The notes beneath the pieces were generated by a model, which was given only the letters and a program-made list of their open reading frames with translations, was not told where the DNA came from and ran no database searches. Of a stretch of DNA of 64,000 nt, positions 18,532 through 27,875 are shown in pieces. A program made the position numbers and the translations under genes. Numbering within the stretch: the stretch's first letter is position 1; the number at the start of each line of letters is the position of its first letter. Source of the stretch: Hyphomonadaceae bacterium (lineage in GTDB: Bacteria; Pseudomonadota; Alphaproteobacteria; Caulobacterales; Aquidulcibacteraceae); NCBI GenBank assembly GCA_019753105.1, contig JAIELJ010000003.1, forward strand, positions 1-64,000. The letters run 5' to 3'.

Positions 18532-19377
18532 CTAGGCCGCGACGCTGGCTGCGGCGTTGAACTCCGCCCGCCAGCCTTCGACCAGGGTCCGGTTATCGTG
18601 ATCCCACGGATGGAAACCCGGGCGGTACCAAGCGAAGTAGGTTTTCCAGCCACGGCTGAAGAGGCCGGGCTTCGACCAGACAAAGCCGCGCACAGCCTTC
18701 TGCGCCTGCTTGTAGGTATAGCCATCCGCCTCCAGCAGGCGGGCGGCATAGTGGATGATGTTGCGCGTAAAGAAGAAGCTGACGAGCGCCATCACAATAC
18801 ATCGGCGCAGATAACGCCGGATCGGCGGCCAGTCGCGCGTCACGTGCAGGAAGACATCGTAAGCGACCGCCTTGTGCTCGGTCTCCTCCATGGCGTGCCA
18901 GCGCCACATGCGCTCGACGCCGGGCGGGGTGTTGTCGAACAAATCCTGATGGCGCGCATGCGCGTCGGCCATCATGGCGGTGAAGTGCTCGAGCGCGATG
19001 GTTGCGAGCAACATCCGCATCGGGCCGCGCGAGCGCGCGAAAGCGACGCGCTCACGCACTGCCGCTTCGATTTCCTCAACCGGATAGCGGCTGCGATCGA
19101 TGAGTTGGTTGAGCTGATGATGCTCGCGGGAATGAATGGCCTCTTGCGCGATGAAGCCGCGCACATCTTCCGCGAGCTTGCCGCTGACTTCGCCGCGATA
19201 ATGGCGCACCGCGTCCATGAACATGCGCTCGCCGTCCGGAAAGGTGAGCGAGAGAGCGTTAAACACGGCCGTGCCCACAGGATCGCCGCCGAGCCAGTGG
19301 CTGTCCGCGCCGGTCACATCGAAGCGGATGTCGCGGGGCGGGATGGTGACGTCGGCGGGTGTGGCTTTGGCGGTCAT
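18532..19377 (-). CDS. Predicted metal-dependent hydrolase (PF10118-like)
   Basis: 281 residues. Conserved His/Glu motifs of the family are visible: FIAQEAIHSREHHQLN, ALEHFTAMMADAHAR and WHAMEETEHKAVAYDVF, arranged like a di-metal ferritin-like four-helix bundle. Substrate unknown; relatives are often next to lipid or TetR genes, as here, where the divergent tetR gene at 19462 probably controls it. Confidence 0.88.
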   Translation of the reverse strand: MTAKATPADVTIPPRDIRFDVTGADSHWLGGDPVGTAVFNALSLTFPDGERMFMDAVRHYRGEVSGKLAEDVRGFIAQEAIHSREHHQLNQLIDRSRYPVEEIEAAVRERVAFARSRGPMRMLLATIALEHFTAMMADAHARHQDLFDNTPPGVERMWRWHAMEETEHKAVAYDVFLHVTRDWPPIRRYLRRCIVMALVSFFFTRNIIHYAARLLEADGYTYKQAQKAVRGFVWSKPGLFSRGWKTYFAWYRPGFHPWDHDNRTLVEGWRAEFNAAASVAA

Positions 19378-19449
19378 TGCGTGTCTGAGCCCTTTGTCCG
19401 TTCCTGTGGGAGGTGAGAAAAGACTTGCGCTTGAGCTTAGGATTTGGCG

Positions 19450-19471
19450 TTATCGACAAAAATGTCAATAA
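19450..19471. promoter_or_regulatory. Probable TetR operator overlapping start codon
   Basis: TTATCGACA, spacer AAAA, TGTCAATAA: 8 of 9 positions are symmetric. The right arm covers the ATG at 19462, so a bound repressor would block both the divergent hydrolase promoter and its own gene. Inferred from symmetry and position. Confidence 0.6.
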
Positions 19472-20064
19472 GAAAAACTGGTAAGGTTCGCGTGCGCCGC
19501 CAGCCAGAGGCGGCGCGGGAACACATCCTAGCGGCGGCGGAAAAGCTGCTGATTGAGGATGGCCCGCTGGCTCTCAAGCTGGCGGACGTGGCGGCTGCGT
19601 CTGACGTCGCCAACGGCACGGTGCTGCATCATTTCGAGTCGATCGATGGGCTCCATGCTGCGCTGATGGAGCGGATGACGGAACAACTCGTCGCCAACGT
19701 CTTTGCCGCCGCAATGCGCGAGCACGATCCGGACGCGCAGCATGAAGCCGTGATGGAAGCATTGTTTGATACGTTCGAGACGCGCGGCGCCGCGCGCCTG
19801 GCGGCATGGCTCGAACTCACCGGAGAATGGCGCAGGCTGACAAACGTGCGCGAGGCGGTGCGGGTTGTCGCCGCCAAGCGCGCGGAGCGTGGTGATACGA
19901 AAGCCGCCGACGTTGAGGACTTGGTGCTGGTGGCGGTGGTGATGGCGATGGGCGCAGGGCTGTTCGGCCGCTCGCTCGGCCAACTGATCGGCAAACCAGC
20001 GGGGCGGGCGCGTAAACTGGCTGTGGATATGTTGCGCGCGCAAGCAGCAAAGCTCGGGTCCTAA
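19462..20064 (+). CDS. TetR-family transcriptional regulator
   Basis: 200 residues. After a basic leader (MSIRKTGKVRVRRQPEAARE) comes the helix-turn-helix, with LADVAAASDVANGTVLHHFE as the recognition region. The C-terminal domain is all-helical. The ATG lacks an obvious ribosome-binding site; a TTG 18 bp upstream is the alternative. It is divergent from the metal-dependent hydrolase gene and shares an operator-like palindrome with it. Confidence 0.88.
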   Translation: MSIRKTGKVRVRRQPEAAREHILAAAEKLLIEDGPLALKLADVAAASDVANGTVLHHFESIDGLHAALMERMTEQLVANVFAAAMREHDPDAQHEAVMEALFDTFETRGAARLAAWLELTGEWRRLTNVREAVRVVAAKRAERGDTKAADVEDLVLVAVVMAMGAGLFGRSLGQLIGKPAGRARKLAVDMLRAQAAKLGS

Positions 20065-20146
20065 AGCAACCACCTGATCGTGGGGTGCCGGCGTGCTTGC
20101 GCCTCTAGGTGGTGCTCGCCAGAGTGTCGGGCCTGGAGGATAGCGC

Positions 20147-20947
20147 GTGCCGGTTGAGGCGATTGTCATCAATCTTGAACGCGACGCCGCACGCATGGTC
20201 CACATGCGCGGCGAGCTTGAGCGCTGCGGGATCAACTATTCGCGCTTCTCCGCCATTGATGGCGCGCAGCTTCCTGCCAACTACGCGCGCTACTTTCCAG
20301 ACAGCGCTCAAAGCGTGCTCTCGCGCGGTGAAGTCGGCTGTTATGCGAGCCACCTCGCCGTATGCGGGATGATTGCGCGTGGAGAGGTCGCGTCGCCAAC
20401 GTTGGTGCTGGAAGATGATGTAGCGCTGACGGATGCGCTCCCGGATATTCTGAACAACTTGATTGAGACGCTCCCGGCCGGCTGGGACCTCGTGCGGCTC
20501 TCCAACAACGCCAAGCATGCCTGCATCGAGGAAAGCGATCTCGGCGAAGGCCGCCATCTTGTGCGCTATTCGAACGTGCCGTCGAGCGCGGGCGCAATTC
20601 TGTGGAGCAAATCGGGCGCCGAGAAGTTTCTGGCAGCGCGTGTGCGCACGCTGCCGGTGGATCAGGATTTACGGCTGGTGTGGGCGTGGGATCTCGACAC
20701 GTATGGTGTCTTGCCGGCGCCCGTTCTGCGCGATCGCTGCGGCGCGTCACGCATAGATGCGATGGCGCCAAAAGGCTGGCGTGAAGAGGCGCGGCACTTA
20801 CGTTTCATCCGCGGCGCGCGCAGGCGTGACGTGTTGCATCGCCACGCACACGGCGTGCGCGCGTTCGGCGCGCGGCGTTGGTTCGCTGCGGAGGCGTTCA
20901 ATTTGCTGAAGCGTTTGGGTGGCGGCGCACCGCCGCTTATCCGCTGA
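20147..20947 (+). CDS. Glycosyltransferase family 25 protein
   Basis: 266 residues from a GTG start (VPVEAIVINLERDAARM). The GT25 hallmarks are the INLERD opening, GEVGCYASHLAVCGMI, and the DxD-like VLEDDVAL. GT25 enzymes add galactose or related sugars to lipooligosaccharide. The C-terminal ~60 residues are highly basic. It converges with the phosphodiesterase gene, overlapping by 11 bp; a second GT25 gene lies on the other side of that gene. Confidence 0.88.
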   Translation: MPVEAIVINLERDAARMVHMRGELERCGINYSRFSAIDGAQLPANYARYFPDSAQSVLSRGEVGCYASHLAVCGMIARGEVASPTLVLEDDVALTDALPDILNNLIETLPAGWDLVRLSNNAKHACIEESDLGEGRHLVRYSNVPSSAGAILWSKSGAEKFLAARVRTLPVDQDLRLVWAWDLDTYGVLPAPVLRDRCGASRIDAMAPKGWREEARHLRFIRGARRRDVLHRHAHGVRAFGARRWFAAEAFNLLKRLGGGAPPLIR

Positions 20948-22550
20948 CCGCTTCGAGCGGCCGGCCGCTCAACCGATTGGGCGGCGCAGCGCCCAAGAGT
21001 TGCAGCACGCTCGGCACAACATCGAACGCGCTGCCGACACCATGATGTCCTGCCGCGATGCCGGGGCCATGAAAGTAGGCAAAGCCGTGATCGCCAGTGT
21101 GGCCGCCGGTGCGGCGATACGGGAGCGGGCCGATGAGCCCGGCTTGCGGATGCGAGAGACCGAGCGGCGGCGCCATCGTCCAGGTGACGATGATGTCTGC
21201 GCCGGATTCGCCAAGCGTCAGCGGATCGCCCGCGAAGATGTCGACGCCATCGACAGCAGGCTGGCCGGTGATCGGATCGGTGCTTTGTCTGAGATAATCC
21301 GCGATCTCGGCGCAGAAGCGGCGATAGTCGCTGGCCTCAACGAGGCCGCTGGCTTCGCGCCCCTTCAGATTGATGCGGATGCGGCCATCATAGAACGAAG
21401 GCAGCGCGAACGCGGGCATGTCACGCCAGTAGGGCGCATAGCGCGTCGCCGGCATCCAGGAGAGCGACGGCTCGCCCGCTTTCTTGGCTTTCTTAGGCGT
21501 CATCGCGCGCCGCCATGCTTCACGCACCGCGCCGATCGCGCCATCGTCTTCTTCGTAGAGCCGCGCGAGTTCGCGTTGCCAGCGCTGATCTTCGCCGAGC
21601 AGCGGCACGCCGGTCTCCGTGGTGCGCCACTTGCCTTGGCGCATCAGCGGTTTGCCGAAGGCTTTGCGGTACATGAGCTCCGGCAGCAACGCCATGCTGG
21701 CGTTGTCGCTGTTGTTTGGCCCCATGCCGTGGAGATTGAAGACGACGAACGCGGCGTCCGGAAACCGCGCCATCAGATCGGCGATCAAGCGATCGCTGGC
21801 TTCGTACACGCCCTCAATGCCGCGCTTGGCCGCCGGCGCCGACGGCAACTTGTGCAGCGGATGCGTTGGATCAACACCGTGCCACATGGCTTCGATCGCC
21901 GAGTGATACTCGCTGATGACAACGAGCCCCAAGCGCCAGTCCGGAAACCGCTCGGCCAGCATCCATTGGCTGAGCGCGCTGCGTTGTTCGACTGCGCGCA
22001 CGATCTCATCGGCCATGCGCTCGGATTTTTCGGCGGACGGCCAAACGAAGCCATAGATCCAAGGCTTGGCGGCGTAGGCGCCAAAACGCGTGCTGACTTC
22101 CTCGAGCAATTCGGGCGGATGCGAACTTGCGGGCACGCCTGGATCGTGCGCGCCCCAGGCAACGAGGCCGTGCGCGTTGGTTTTGCTGAGATCGAAATAG
22201 GGTGGATCGACGACGACTGTTGGCACATCGACGAAGGCGCTGAACGGCGTAAGATTTGTGGCGCGTTGCGTCGCCGCATACGTGGCGGCGTTGAAGTCCA
22301 CTGCGGCCCATCGTTCGGCGGCGTCAGGATCAAGGCCACTCGCGACGTGCTCCCAAGCGAGGCCGGTGCGCTTCGCGTCGCCATGCTCAAGCAAAAAGCA
22401 CACGCCTTCGCTGAGCAGGCGTTGCATTGCCGGCAGCTTGCCTTCGTCCATCATCGCGCGCGCGACGCTGGGTTCACAGCCATCGAGGCCGATCATCACG
22501 ACACGCTGATAGGTGGCCTTCGTGCTCAGCATGCCCCCGCGCCCCACCAT
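20937..22550 (-). CDS. Alkaline-phosphatase superfamily / type I phosphodiesterase
   Basis: 537 residues. The N-terminal VVMIGLDGCEPSVARAMMDEGKLPAM is typical of the type I phosphodiesterase/nucleotide pyrophosphatase family. Late metal-binding motifs are also present (VVFNLHGMGPNNSDN and GGHTGDHGFAYFHGPGI). Such enzymes cleave phosphodiesters or transfer phospho-groups. No signal peptide is evident. Being flanked on both sides by GT25 genes suggests a role in surface-glycan metabolism, which is inference. Confidence 0.82.
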   Translation of the reverse strand: MVGRGGMLSTKATYQRVVMIGLDGCEPSVARAMMDEGKLPAMQRLLSEGVCFLLEHGDAKRTGLAWEHVASGLDPDAAERWAAVDFNAATYAATQRATNLTPFSAFVDVPTVVVDPPYFDLSKTNAHGLVAWGAHDPGVPASSHPPELLEEVSTRFGAYAAKPWIYGFVWPSAEKSERMADEIVRAVEQRSALSQWMLAERFPDWRLGLVVISEYHSAIEAMWHGVDPTHPLHKLPSAPAAKRGIEGVYEASDRLIADLMARFPDAAFVVFNLHGMGPNNSDNASMALLPELMYRKAFGKPLMRQGKWRTTETGVPLLGEDQRWQRELARLYEEDDGAIGAVREAWRRAMTPKKAKKAGEPSLSWMPATRYAPYWRDMPAFALPSFYDGRIRINLKGREASGLVEASDYRRFCAEIADYLRQSTDPITGQPAVDGVDIFAGDPLTLGESGADIIVTWTMAPPLGLSHPQAGLIGPLPYRRTGGHTGDHGFAYFHGPGIAAGHHGVGSAFDVVPSVLQLLGAAPPNRLSGRPLEAVSG

Positions 22551-22621
22551 TTGACGTCGCGGCGAAAGCCTAGTTCAAAGCCGCGCAGCGCGGCAACGGT
22601 TTGGCGCCGGAGAGTGGGGCG

Positions 22622-23416
22622 ATGAGACCGGTTCTGTGGATCAATCTTGACGCCCGCACTGACCGTCGCGCTTTCATGGAACAACAATTCGCCGACTTGG
22701 GGCTCAGAGCCGATCGCGTTGCTGCGGTAACGCCTGCAGACTTGGGCGCGCGCGTCGCCGCATTGAGCGCCAGCGAGCAGTGCGTGACGGAAAGCCATCG
22801 CGCTGCGTGGCGCGCCATCGCGGAAGGCGGGCGTGATTACGCGCTCATCCTTGAAGATGACGCCTTGCTCTCACCGGCGCTGCCGGGCTTTTTCGACGAT
22901 ATCGCGCCTGCGATGGCGCACTTGGACATCGTGCGAATCGAAACAGGCCCGCGGCGGGTGAAGCTCTCTCCGGCTCTGATGCGCGCAGGCGCTGTTGCGT
23001 TGCATAGAGCGTACTCCGATCAATGGGGCACGGCGGGTTACATCATAAGCAGAGCGTGCGCCGCGCGCTTGCTCGATGAGCCGCTTGTTTATGAGCGCGC
23101 GCTTGATCGCTGCTTGTTCGATCCGCGCGGCGCGTTGTTTGCGAAGACTGAGTGGCGCCAATGCGCACCCGGCTTGTGCATTCAGGGCGATCAGCTCGAC
23201 GCGGTCGAAACGCTGTGGCGGAGCGATGTGTCGGCGGAGCGCGATGAGGCGCGCGTGCGTGGGCGGGTAAAGCGGAGCGTGGCGCAGAAGATAGGACGTG
23301 AGCTGGGGCGCGTGGGCGCGCAGGTGCTTGATGCGGTTCGCGATGGCGCAGATGCAGTTCGTGGCGTCAGCTGGCGGCGGATTGCGTTCGCGCGCGATGG
23401 CGTGAGTCATCCGTAG
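22622..23416 (+). CDS. Glycosyltransferase family 25 protein
   Basis: 264 residues from the ATG giving MRPVLWINLDARTDRR. The GT25 pattern is complete: VTESHRAAWRAIAEGG followed by LILEDDALL (the DxD-like motif). Only modestly similar to the GT25 at 20147-20947, so the two are paralogs with probably different acceptor or donor. The C-terminal tail is basic and probably membrane-proximal. Confidence 0.85.
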   Translation: MRPVLWINLDARTDRRAFMEQQFADLGLRADRVAAVTPADLGARVAALSASEQCVTESHRAAWRAIAEGGRDYALILEDDALLSPALPGFFDDIAPAMAHLDIVRIETGPRRVKLSPALMRAGAVALHRAYSDQWGTAGYIISRACAARLLDEPLVYERALDRCLFDPRGALFAKTEWRQCAPGLCIQGDQLDAVETLWRSDVSAERDEARVRGRVKRSVAQKIGRELGRVGAQVLDAVRDGADAVRGVSWRRIAFARDGVSHP

Positions 23417-23850
23417 TTCGCGGGCGGAGAGTGCAGCCCTCCTTCGCCAAGGCTTCGGAGGGCATCCTTCGCTCCGCTCCGCGAGCGTAGGATGGTGGGC
23501 CCGGAGCCACGCACTTTCGCTTACGACGAGATGAGGCGACTTATCGAGCGCAAGCCGGAGTTCGAAAAGCTGTTTGTCGCTCGCGGCTTACGCCATCCGC
23601 ACCCGGAAGTCCGTTGGCGGAAGAAGCGCTGAGGCGTCAGAAGACTTGCTCGTTGCGGCTTTGCGAGAGGCGATTTGAGGCGACGCGAGCGTGAGGCAGG
23701 CTGAGGCGACGAACTGGCCGCGTTCGATGTGGCGCGGATTGAGGCGTCGCATCCATCGAAGATTTTCTCAGCGAGCGAACAACCTCGGCTTTGAGGAACT
23801 CGGCGTCCGCCGGTATGTGCGTGGTGCATTCACGACATACGGAGAAACGG
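23417..23850. other. Intergenic region with nested hairpins
   Basis: No supported gene in about 430 bp. A double hairpin lies just after the GT25 gene: GCCCTCC / GGAGGGC (23436-23442 / 23457-23463), followed directly by CATCCT ... AGGATG (23463-23494) with a further GC-rich inner pairing. A minus-strand T-run is absent. A 33-codon plus frame ending at 23632 has no recognisable features. Confidence 0.5.
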
Positions 23851-25038
23851 ATGCCACGGTTTACGAGGCAGGCGCTTTACGATTTGGTTTGGGCCAATCC
23901 CGTGCGCACCGTCGCCGGCGAACTCGGCTTGTCTGACGTCGGCCTGAAGAAGATTTGCGCGCGCTTCGACATCCCTGTGCCGCACCGCGGCTATTGGGCG
24001 CGACTCACAGCCGGCCAGCGCGTGCATCAAACTCCGCTGCCACCTCGTGGTCCGGGCATGCCTGAATTTGCGTTCGGCGAGGCGCGCAGCTCCTACCGGT
24101 GGCCGCCGGACCCCGCCGCGGAGCTCGCCGAACCGGAGCCCATTGAGCCGCTTTTCGAGGAGACCCTGGACGCCGTTGAGGCGCGCATCCGCAAGACGGT
24201 CGGCAAGGTGGCCGGCGCGCACGCTCTCACCGATCCGCACCCCCAGCTGCGCAGACTGATCGTCAAGGATGATGATCGTCGGCGAAAGCATGCCGCCAGT
24301 GGATATTCTTGGGATGCGCCTGTCTTTGATGCTCCTTTCGAGCAGCGTCGGCTTCGGATCATCAACACCTTGTTCTGGGGGCTGACGCGCGTGGGCGCGA
24401 AACCATCTCTCAGCGGTCAAGCCGCGCGTGGACTGAGCATCGGCATCGGCGGGCAGCATATCCACGTCCAACTTGATCACCCCAGCGCCAAGCGGAGCCG
24501 ATGGAATGAGGAGCAAGTGCATGGCGGCAAGGTGGATACGCTTCGACTCGAAATCCCCTCGCTCGCGGATGAAGGCCGCGCAGCCGTTTGGTCCGATGTG
24601 GAAGGGCGAAAGCTCGAGAGTCAGCTGACAGAGATTATCGTGATGTTGCATCTCGCCGCCGAGGCCCAGTATCGGCGCTCCGCGCTACACTCCTACAAGT
24701 ACACGCTCGAGAGCCGAGAGAAGGCGCGTGTGGAACTCATTCGCTTGCGCGAAGAAGCAGAGCGCAAAGAGCGAGAGAGGCTGGCGGAGTTGGAGCGGCA
24801 GCGGCGCGAACGGTTGCTCGGCTATGCCCGCGATCACCGGGCCGCCGAAGACATGCGCGCGTTCATGGCGATCGTCGAAAGCAAGGCAGAGGCGCGGGTG
24901 GGCGTCAGGGAATGGCTGAATTGGGCGCGCTCTGTCGCGGACCGTCTCGACCCGCTGACCACGATGGCTTTTCTCGCCGGTGAGTTGGCCGATTCCACTG
25001 GCAGGGCCGGCGGCAACGACCAACCGAGCGAGACTTGA
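23851..25038 (+). CDS. Conserved hypothetical protein with N-terminal HTH-like segment
   Basis: 395 residues from the ATG preceded by GGAGAAACGG. The start, MPRFTRQALYDLVWANPV, followed by VAGELGLSDVGLKKICARFDI and PVPHRGYWARL, is a signature I know from uncharacterised alphaproteobacterial proteins; it looks like a helix-turn-helix with the second helix around SDVGLKKIC. Residues ~285-345 form a charged coiled coil (Glu/Arg-rich). It sits just upstream of tRNA-Ile at the edge of the accessory region. Function unknown. Confidence 0.7.
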   Translation: MPRFTRQALYDLVWANPVRTVAGELGLSDVGLKKICARFDIPVPHRGYWARLTAGQRVHQTPLPPRGPGMPEFAFGEARSSYRWPPDPAAELAEPEPIEPLFEETLDAVEARIRKTVGKVAGAHALTDPHPQLRRLIVKDDDRRRKHAASGYSWDAPVFDAPFEQRRLRIINTLFWGLTRVGAKPSLSGQAARGLSIGIGGQHIHVQLDHPSAKRSRWNEEQVHGGKVDTLRLEIPSLADEGRAAVWSDVEGRKLESQLTEIIVMLHLAAEAQYRRSALHSYKYTLESREKARVELIRLREEAERKERERLAELERQRRERLLGYARDHRAAEDMRAFMAIVESKAEARVGVREWLNWARSVADRLDPLTTMAFLAGELADSTGRAGGNDQPSET

Positions 25039-25082
25039 CGAGCGGGACCGGCTCAAAGCAGATGCCCGCCGAGCGACTACGG

Positions 25083-25158
25083 GGGCCCGTAGCTCAATGG
25101 TTAGAGCCGGCCGCTCATAACGGTCTGGTTCCTGGTTCGAGTCCAGGCGGGCCCACCA
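25083..25158 (+). tRNA. tRNA-Ile (anticodon CAT, lysidine-type)
   Basis: 76 bp with encoded CCA. Acceptor GGGCCCG pairs with CGGGCCC; D-stem GCTC/GAGC; anticodon stem GGCCG/CGGTC with loop CTCATAA, giving anticodon CAT; T-stem CCTGG/CCAGG around TTCGAGT. The overall sequence resembles tRNA-Ile2, whose C34 is modified to lysidine to read AUA, rather than the elongator or initiator tRNA-Met. The gene marks a classic integration hot-spot, with accessory genes on both sides. Confidence 0.93.
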
Positions 25159-25191
25159 CCGCTTCCAGCCGCGCGAACCGATCGAGCAGGG

Positions 25192-26043
25192 TTGTTTTGT
25201 TTGAGCCAAGATGGCGACTCCGAAGACCGCGTTGCTGCCGCAGCCTGGTTTACCGCCCGTTGGCAACCGGGGCGTTGGCTGGCGATTGCGCCGGGCGAAG
25301 ACATCCCGGTTTTCTTGGCCGCGCACGAGCGAACCTTCGCCCACATGTCTCAGCTCGCGTTCACGCCCGAGATCGAACGGCGGATTGCGGCGGGCACATT
25401 GCCAGATGGCTTCATGATCGATTTCGCGCAGCAACTGCAGCCGCCTGATCGCAAGCCGCTCGTTCGCTTCAACGATGAGGTGCGGGGCATCGTCAAACTC
25501 AGCCGGGACGCACCGGCGCACGAAGAAGGTCATTTGACCGGTCAGCACTTAGAACACATTGAGGCCTTCGACCTAGTCGACGACGAACTCGATTGCGGTC
25601 ACTTCACCGCGTATTTTACGGGCCGCGCATGGGCGATGACCTTCGACTTCCGGTCAGGGCGCGCCAAGGCGCTGCACTACATCGAGCGCGCTAGCCAGTT
25701 TGCGGCAACGGCCCGTTTCTCCATTGAGAAGGGATTTGGAAGCGTCGCTACCGACAATCTCTTCAGCGCCTGCGAACTGTTGTCGAAGGTGCAGCTCATG
25801 CTGCATCAAAGCCCAGCCGCGCGCGCCAAGACGCACGGGCCGATCGGTTCTGCGATCAATGCCTGGGGCCGCCTTGGCAATGTCGCGCCTGATTTTCTTC
25901 AGCTCTTCAACCGGCTATCTAACGACCGCGCACCAGCCCGTTACGATGTGAGCGGCGATTTCGAGCCGTCGACCCTAAGTGATGTGGAAATTGTCGAACG
26001 CATCGCCGAAGACTTGCGCCTGCGTGTAAGCCCGCGCGTTTAG
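25192..26043 (+). CDS. Hypothetical protein, possible HEPN-like C-terminal domain
   Basis: Up to 283 residues. The start is uncertain: TTG at 25192, TTG at 25201, or ATG at 25345. The C-terminal ~120 residues (TARFSIEKGFGSVATDNLFSA... LSKVQLMLHQS ... KTHGPIGSAINAWGRLG) are helical and resemble HEPN-type domains in their spacing, but I see no clear RxxxxH motif. It begins 33 bp after tRNA-Ile. Function unknown. Confidence 0.6.
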   Translation: MFCLSQDGDSEDRVAAAAWFTARWQPGRWLAIAPGEDIPVFLAAHERTFAHMSQLAFTPEIERRIAAGTLPDGFMIDFAQQLQPPDRKPLVRFNDEVRGIVKLSRDAPAHEEGHLTGQHLEHIEAFDLVDDELDCGHFTAYFTGRAWAMTFDFRSGRAKALHYIERASQFAATARFSIEKGFGSVATDNLFSACELLSKVQLMLHQSPAARAKTHGPIGSAINAWGRLGNVAPDFLQLFNRLSNDRAPARYDVSGDFEPSTLSDVEIVERIAEDLRLRVSPRV

Positions 26044-26049
26044 CGCGGG
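26031..26049. terminator. Hairpin between converging genes
   Basis: CCCGCGC, loop GTTTA, GCGCGGG spans both stop codons of the converging genes at 25192-26043 and 26040-26543. There is no T-run, so it may act by stalling or as a transcript end stabiliser. Confidence 0.45.
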
Positions 26050-26543
26050 CACAACAGCAGGGTGACGTGCGGGTCGAGCAGTAGCCCAAGCGGCGCGTGA
26101 ATGATTGTATAGAAGCCCGCCGCATACCCTGCGAGCGCGATGGCGAGCACGACGTACAAGAGGATTGAGAAGCCTAGCAGTGCACAGCCCGCTTTCTGCG
26201 CTTCTTCACCGATGAGGTCTCGATTGCCGGCGCGCATGGCCTCAATGCCGCCGCGCCAGGAATAGGTGAATACGGTCAGAACCTGCGCCACAAGAATGGC
26301 CACCGCACCAAAGCCAAATTCCATGGCGACCGGCCGAAAGGCGAGCCAGTTGCAAATTTTGTGGTCGAGCGCGGCGTTGAAACAAAGCAGAAGTCCGCTG
26401 GCGTTGCCGGCCAAGAGCCAGATGCTCAGCCGGTCGGTGAGGCGGGCCATGGTGTTTTCGCCAAGCTCTTGATTCCAGGCGAGACTAGGAAGTTTGAGCT
26501 TTTGAGCTGGCGGAGGCGGAGGCGGCGCGGGCGTTTCTGACAT
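26040..26543 (-). CDS. Membrane protein of unknown function
   Basis: 167 residues from MSETPAPPPPPPAQK; an upstream start at 26588 would add 15 residues. A Pro-rich cytoplasmic leader is followed by about four membrane segments (around LSIWLLAGNASGLLLC, AVAILVAQVLTVFTYS, ALLGFSILLYVVLAIALAGY and a weaker C-terminal one). It is divergent from the DUF4238-like gene with only about 60 bp between, so they may share regulation. No family recognised. Confidence 0.6.
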   Translation of the reverse strand: MSETPAPPPPPPAQKLKLPSLAWNQELGENTMARLTDRLSIWLLAGNASGLLLCFNAALDHKICNWLAFRPVAMEFGFGAVAILVAQVLTVFTYSWRGGIEAMRAGNRDLIGEEAQKAGCALLGFSILLYVVLAIALAGYAAGFYTIIHAPLGLLLDPHVTLLLCPR

Positions 26544-26603
26544 GCAGTATATTTCGTCCGAGTCGCCCGCGCGCTCGATACGCATCATACGGATGGTCAG
26601 GTC

Positions 26604-27851
26604 ATGAGTGCAGGATTGGACGCGCCGCCGCCTGGCCGCAGCGCTATTCTAAAGCTCTTTCCAGACGCCGATCTTGCCTTGGTCGATGCGCTCGCGCGGG
26701 TGTGGGACGAGGTGGTGGGCCGCATCGTTCGCGCACTGATGGAGATGAGCACGGCCGACGAGCCTGAGCTGCACATCAATGTCCGCGAGGACATGGTGCT
26801 GGAAATTGCGCAGTTGCATTTGTTCTTAATCGAAGCCGTTATCAAGAAGCGCACCGCCGGACGCGAGCTAGCTGCCGTAGATCCTGAACAGGAGCGCCTG
26901 GAAACGCTGGGGCCTGACGGCGCGGCGACCATCACCAACACCGCGAAACTCTTTTACGAGCAAAGTTGGCGCGAACTCATACTGAAACGCTGGGGGCCGC
27001 GTTCGAAACGTGCGCTGGAGCGTGAGGCCAATCCGCCCAAGACGACGCTGCCGATCAAGCCGGTCAACAAGAACCACTTCATTCCGAAATGGTTCATTCG
27101 CGACCACTGGGCGCGCGATGGTGAAGTGACGATCTGGCGGCGTGAAAACGAACGCTGGTCTTCAAGGCGGCGCGCATTCGGCAAATGGGGACATCGGCCC
27201 AACCTCTACAGCGATCGCCTGGAAGCCTATTTGAGTTTGTTGGAAGGTGATGCGCGCGAGCCGTTGCAGATGCTGTTGGACACACGCCCACTCAATCAGC
27301 CGCAACGCGCATCGTGGATCGGCTTCCTGGTTGTGCAGGTCATCCGCAATCCGTTCTTCATCGAGATGATGCATGCGGGACATTCGGACTTGGTCGCAGA
27401 ACTCGCCGAAGAGAAGCGGCCGACGGCGCGACAGCTCTACGAGACACTCTACGACAATAACGAGTTCTACGATCAGATGGCGCGGCCGCTGATGTGGAGC
27501 CGTTGGGCCATCGTTAAAAGCGAGGCGCCGCTCTTCGTATTGCCGGATACGTTCTGCGCGCAAACAGGACTGAAACAGGATTTTCGCATCATCGCGCCGC
27601 TGACGCCGCACTATTGCTTCGTCACGCTGCAGAGCCGCGAACAGGAAAAACGCATTGTCCCGTTGCGCCTCACCGCAACCGCGGCGCTGGCGGCGCGGAT
27701 AGCAGGCGTGCTGATGCGCCGCGCCAAGCAGGAATTTCTTGCCGATCCAGCATTTGACCCGAGGCAGGCGACGGACGCGCGCTTCGACGATGTGCTGCGT
27801 GATATCGAAACCGCGATCGACGCAACTGTCCAAAGTCCGCGCATGGAATGA
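26604..27851 (+). CDS. DUF4238-like protein
   Basis: 415 residues. The central block starting KNHFIPKWFIRDHWARDGEV, followed by an RPNLYSDRLEAYLSLLEG-type helix and a conserved VVQVIRNPFF segment, resembles DUF4238 proteins (usual opening HYVPQFYLKNF). An extra N-terminal helical region of about 150 residues precedes it. DUF4238 proteins are common in accessory islands; biochemical function is not known. Confidence 0.65.
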   Translation: MSAGLDAPPPGRSAILKLFPDADLALVDALARVWDEVVGRIVRALMEMSTADEPELHINVREDMVLEIAQLHLFLIEAVIKKRTAGRELAAVDPEQERLETLGPDGAATITNTAKLFYEQSWRELILKRWGPRSKRALEREANPPKTTLPIKPVNKNHFIPKWFIRDHWARDGEVTIWRRENERWSSRRRAFGKWGHRPNLYSDRLEAYLSLLEGDAREPLQMLLDTRPLNQPQRASWIGFLVVQVIRNPFFIEMMHAGHSDLVAELAEEKRPTARQLYETLYDNNEFYDQMARPLMWSRWAIVKSEAPLFVLPDTFCAQTGLKQDFRIIAPLTPHYCFVTLQSREQEKRIVPLRLTATAALAARIAGVLMRRAKQEFLADPAFDPRQATDARFDDVLRDIETAIDATVQSPRME

Positions 27852-27875
27852 GCAGGTGGCCGACGCAGACTGTCG

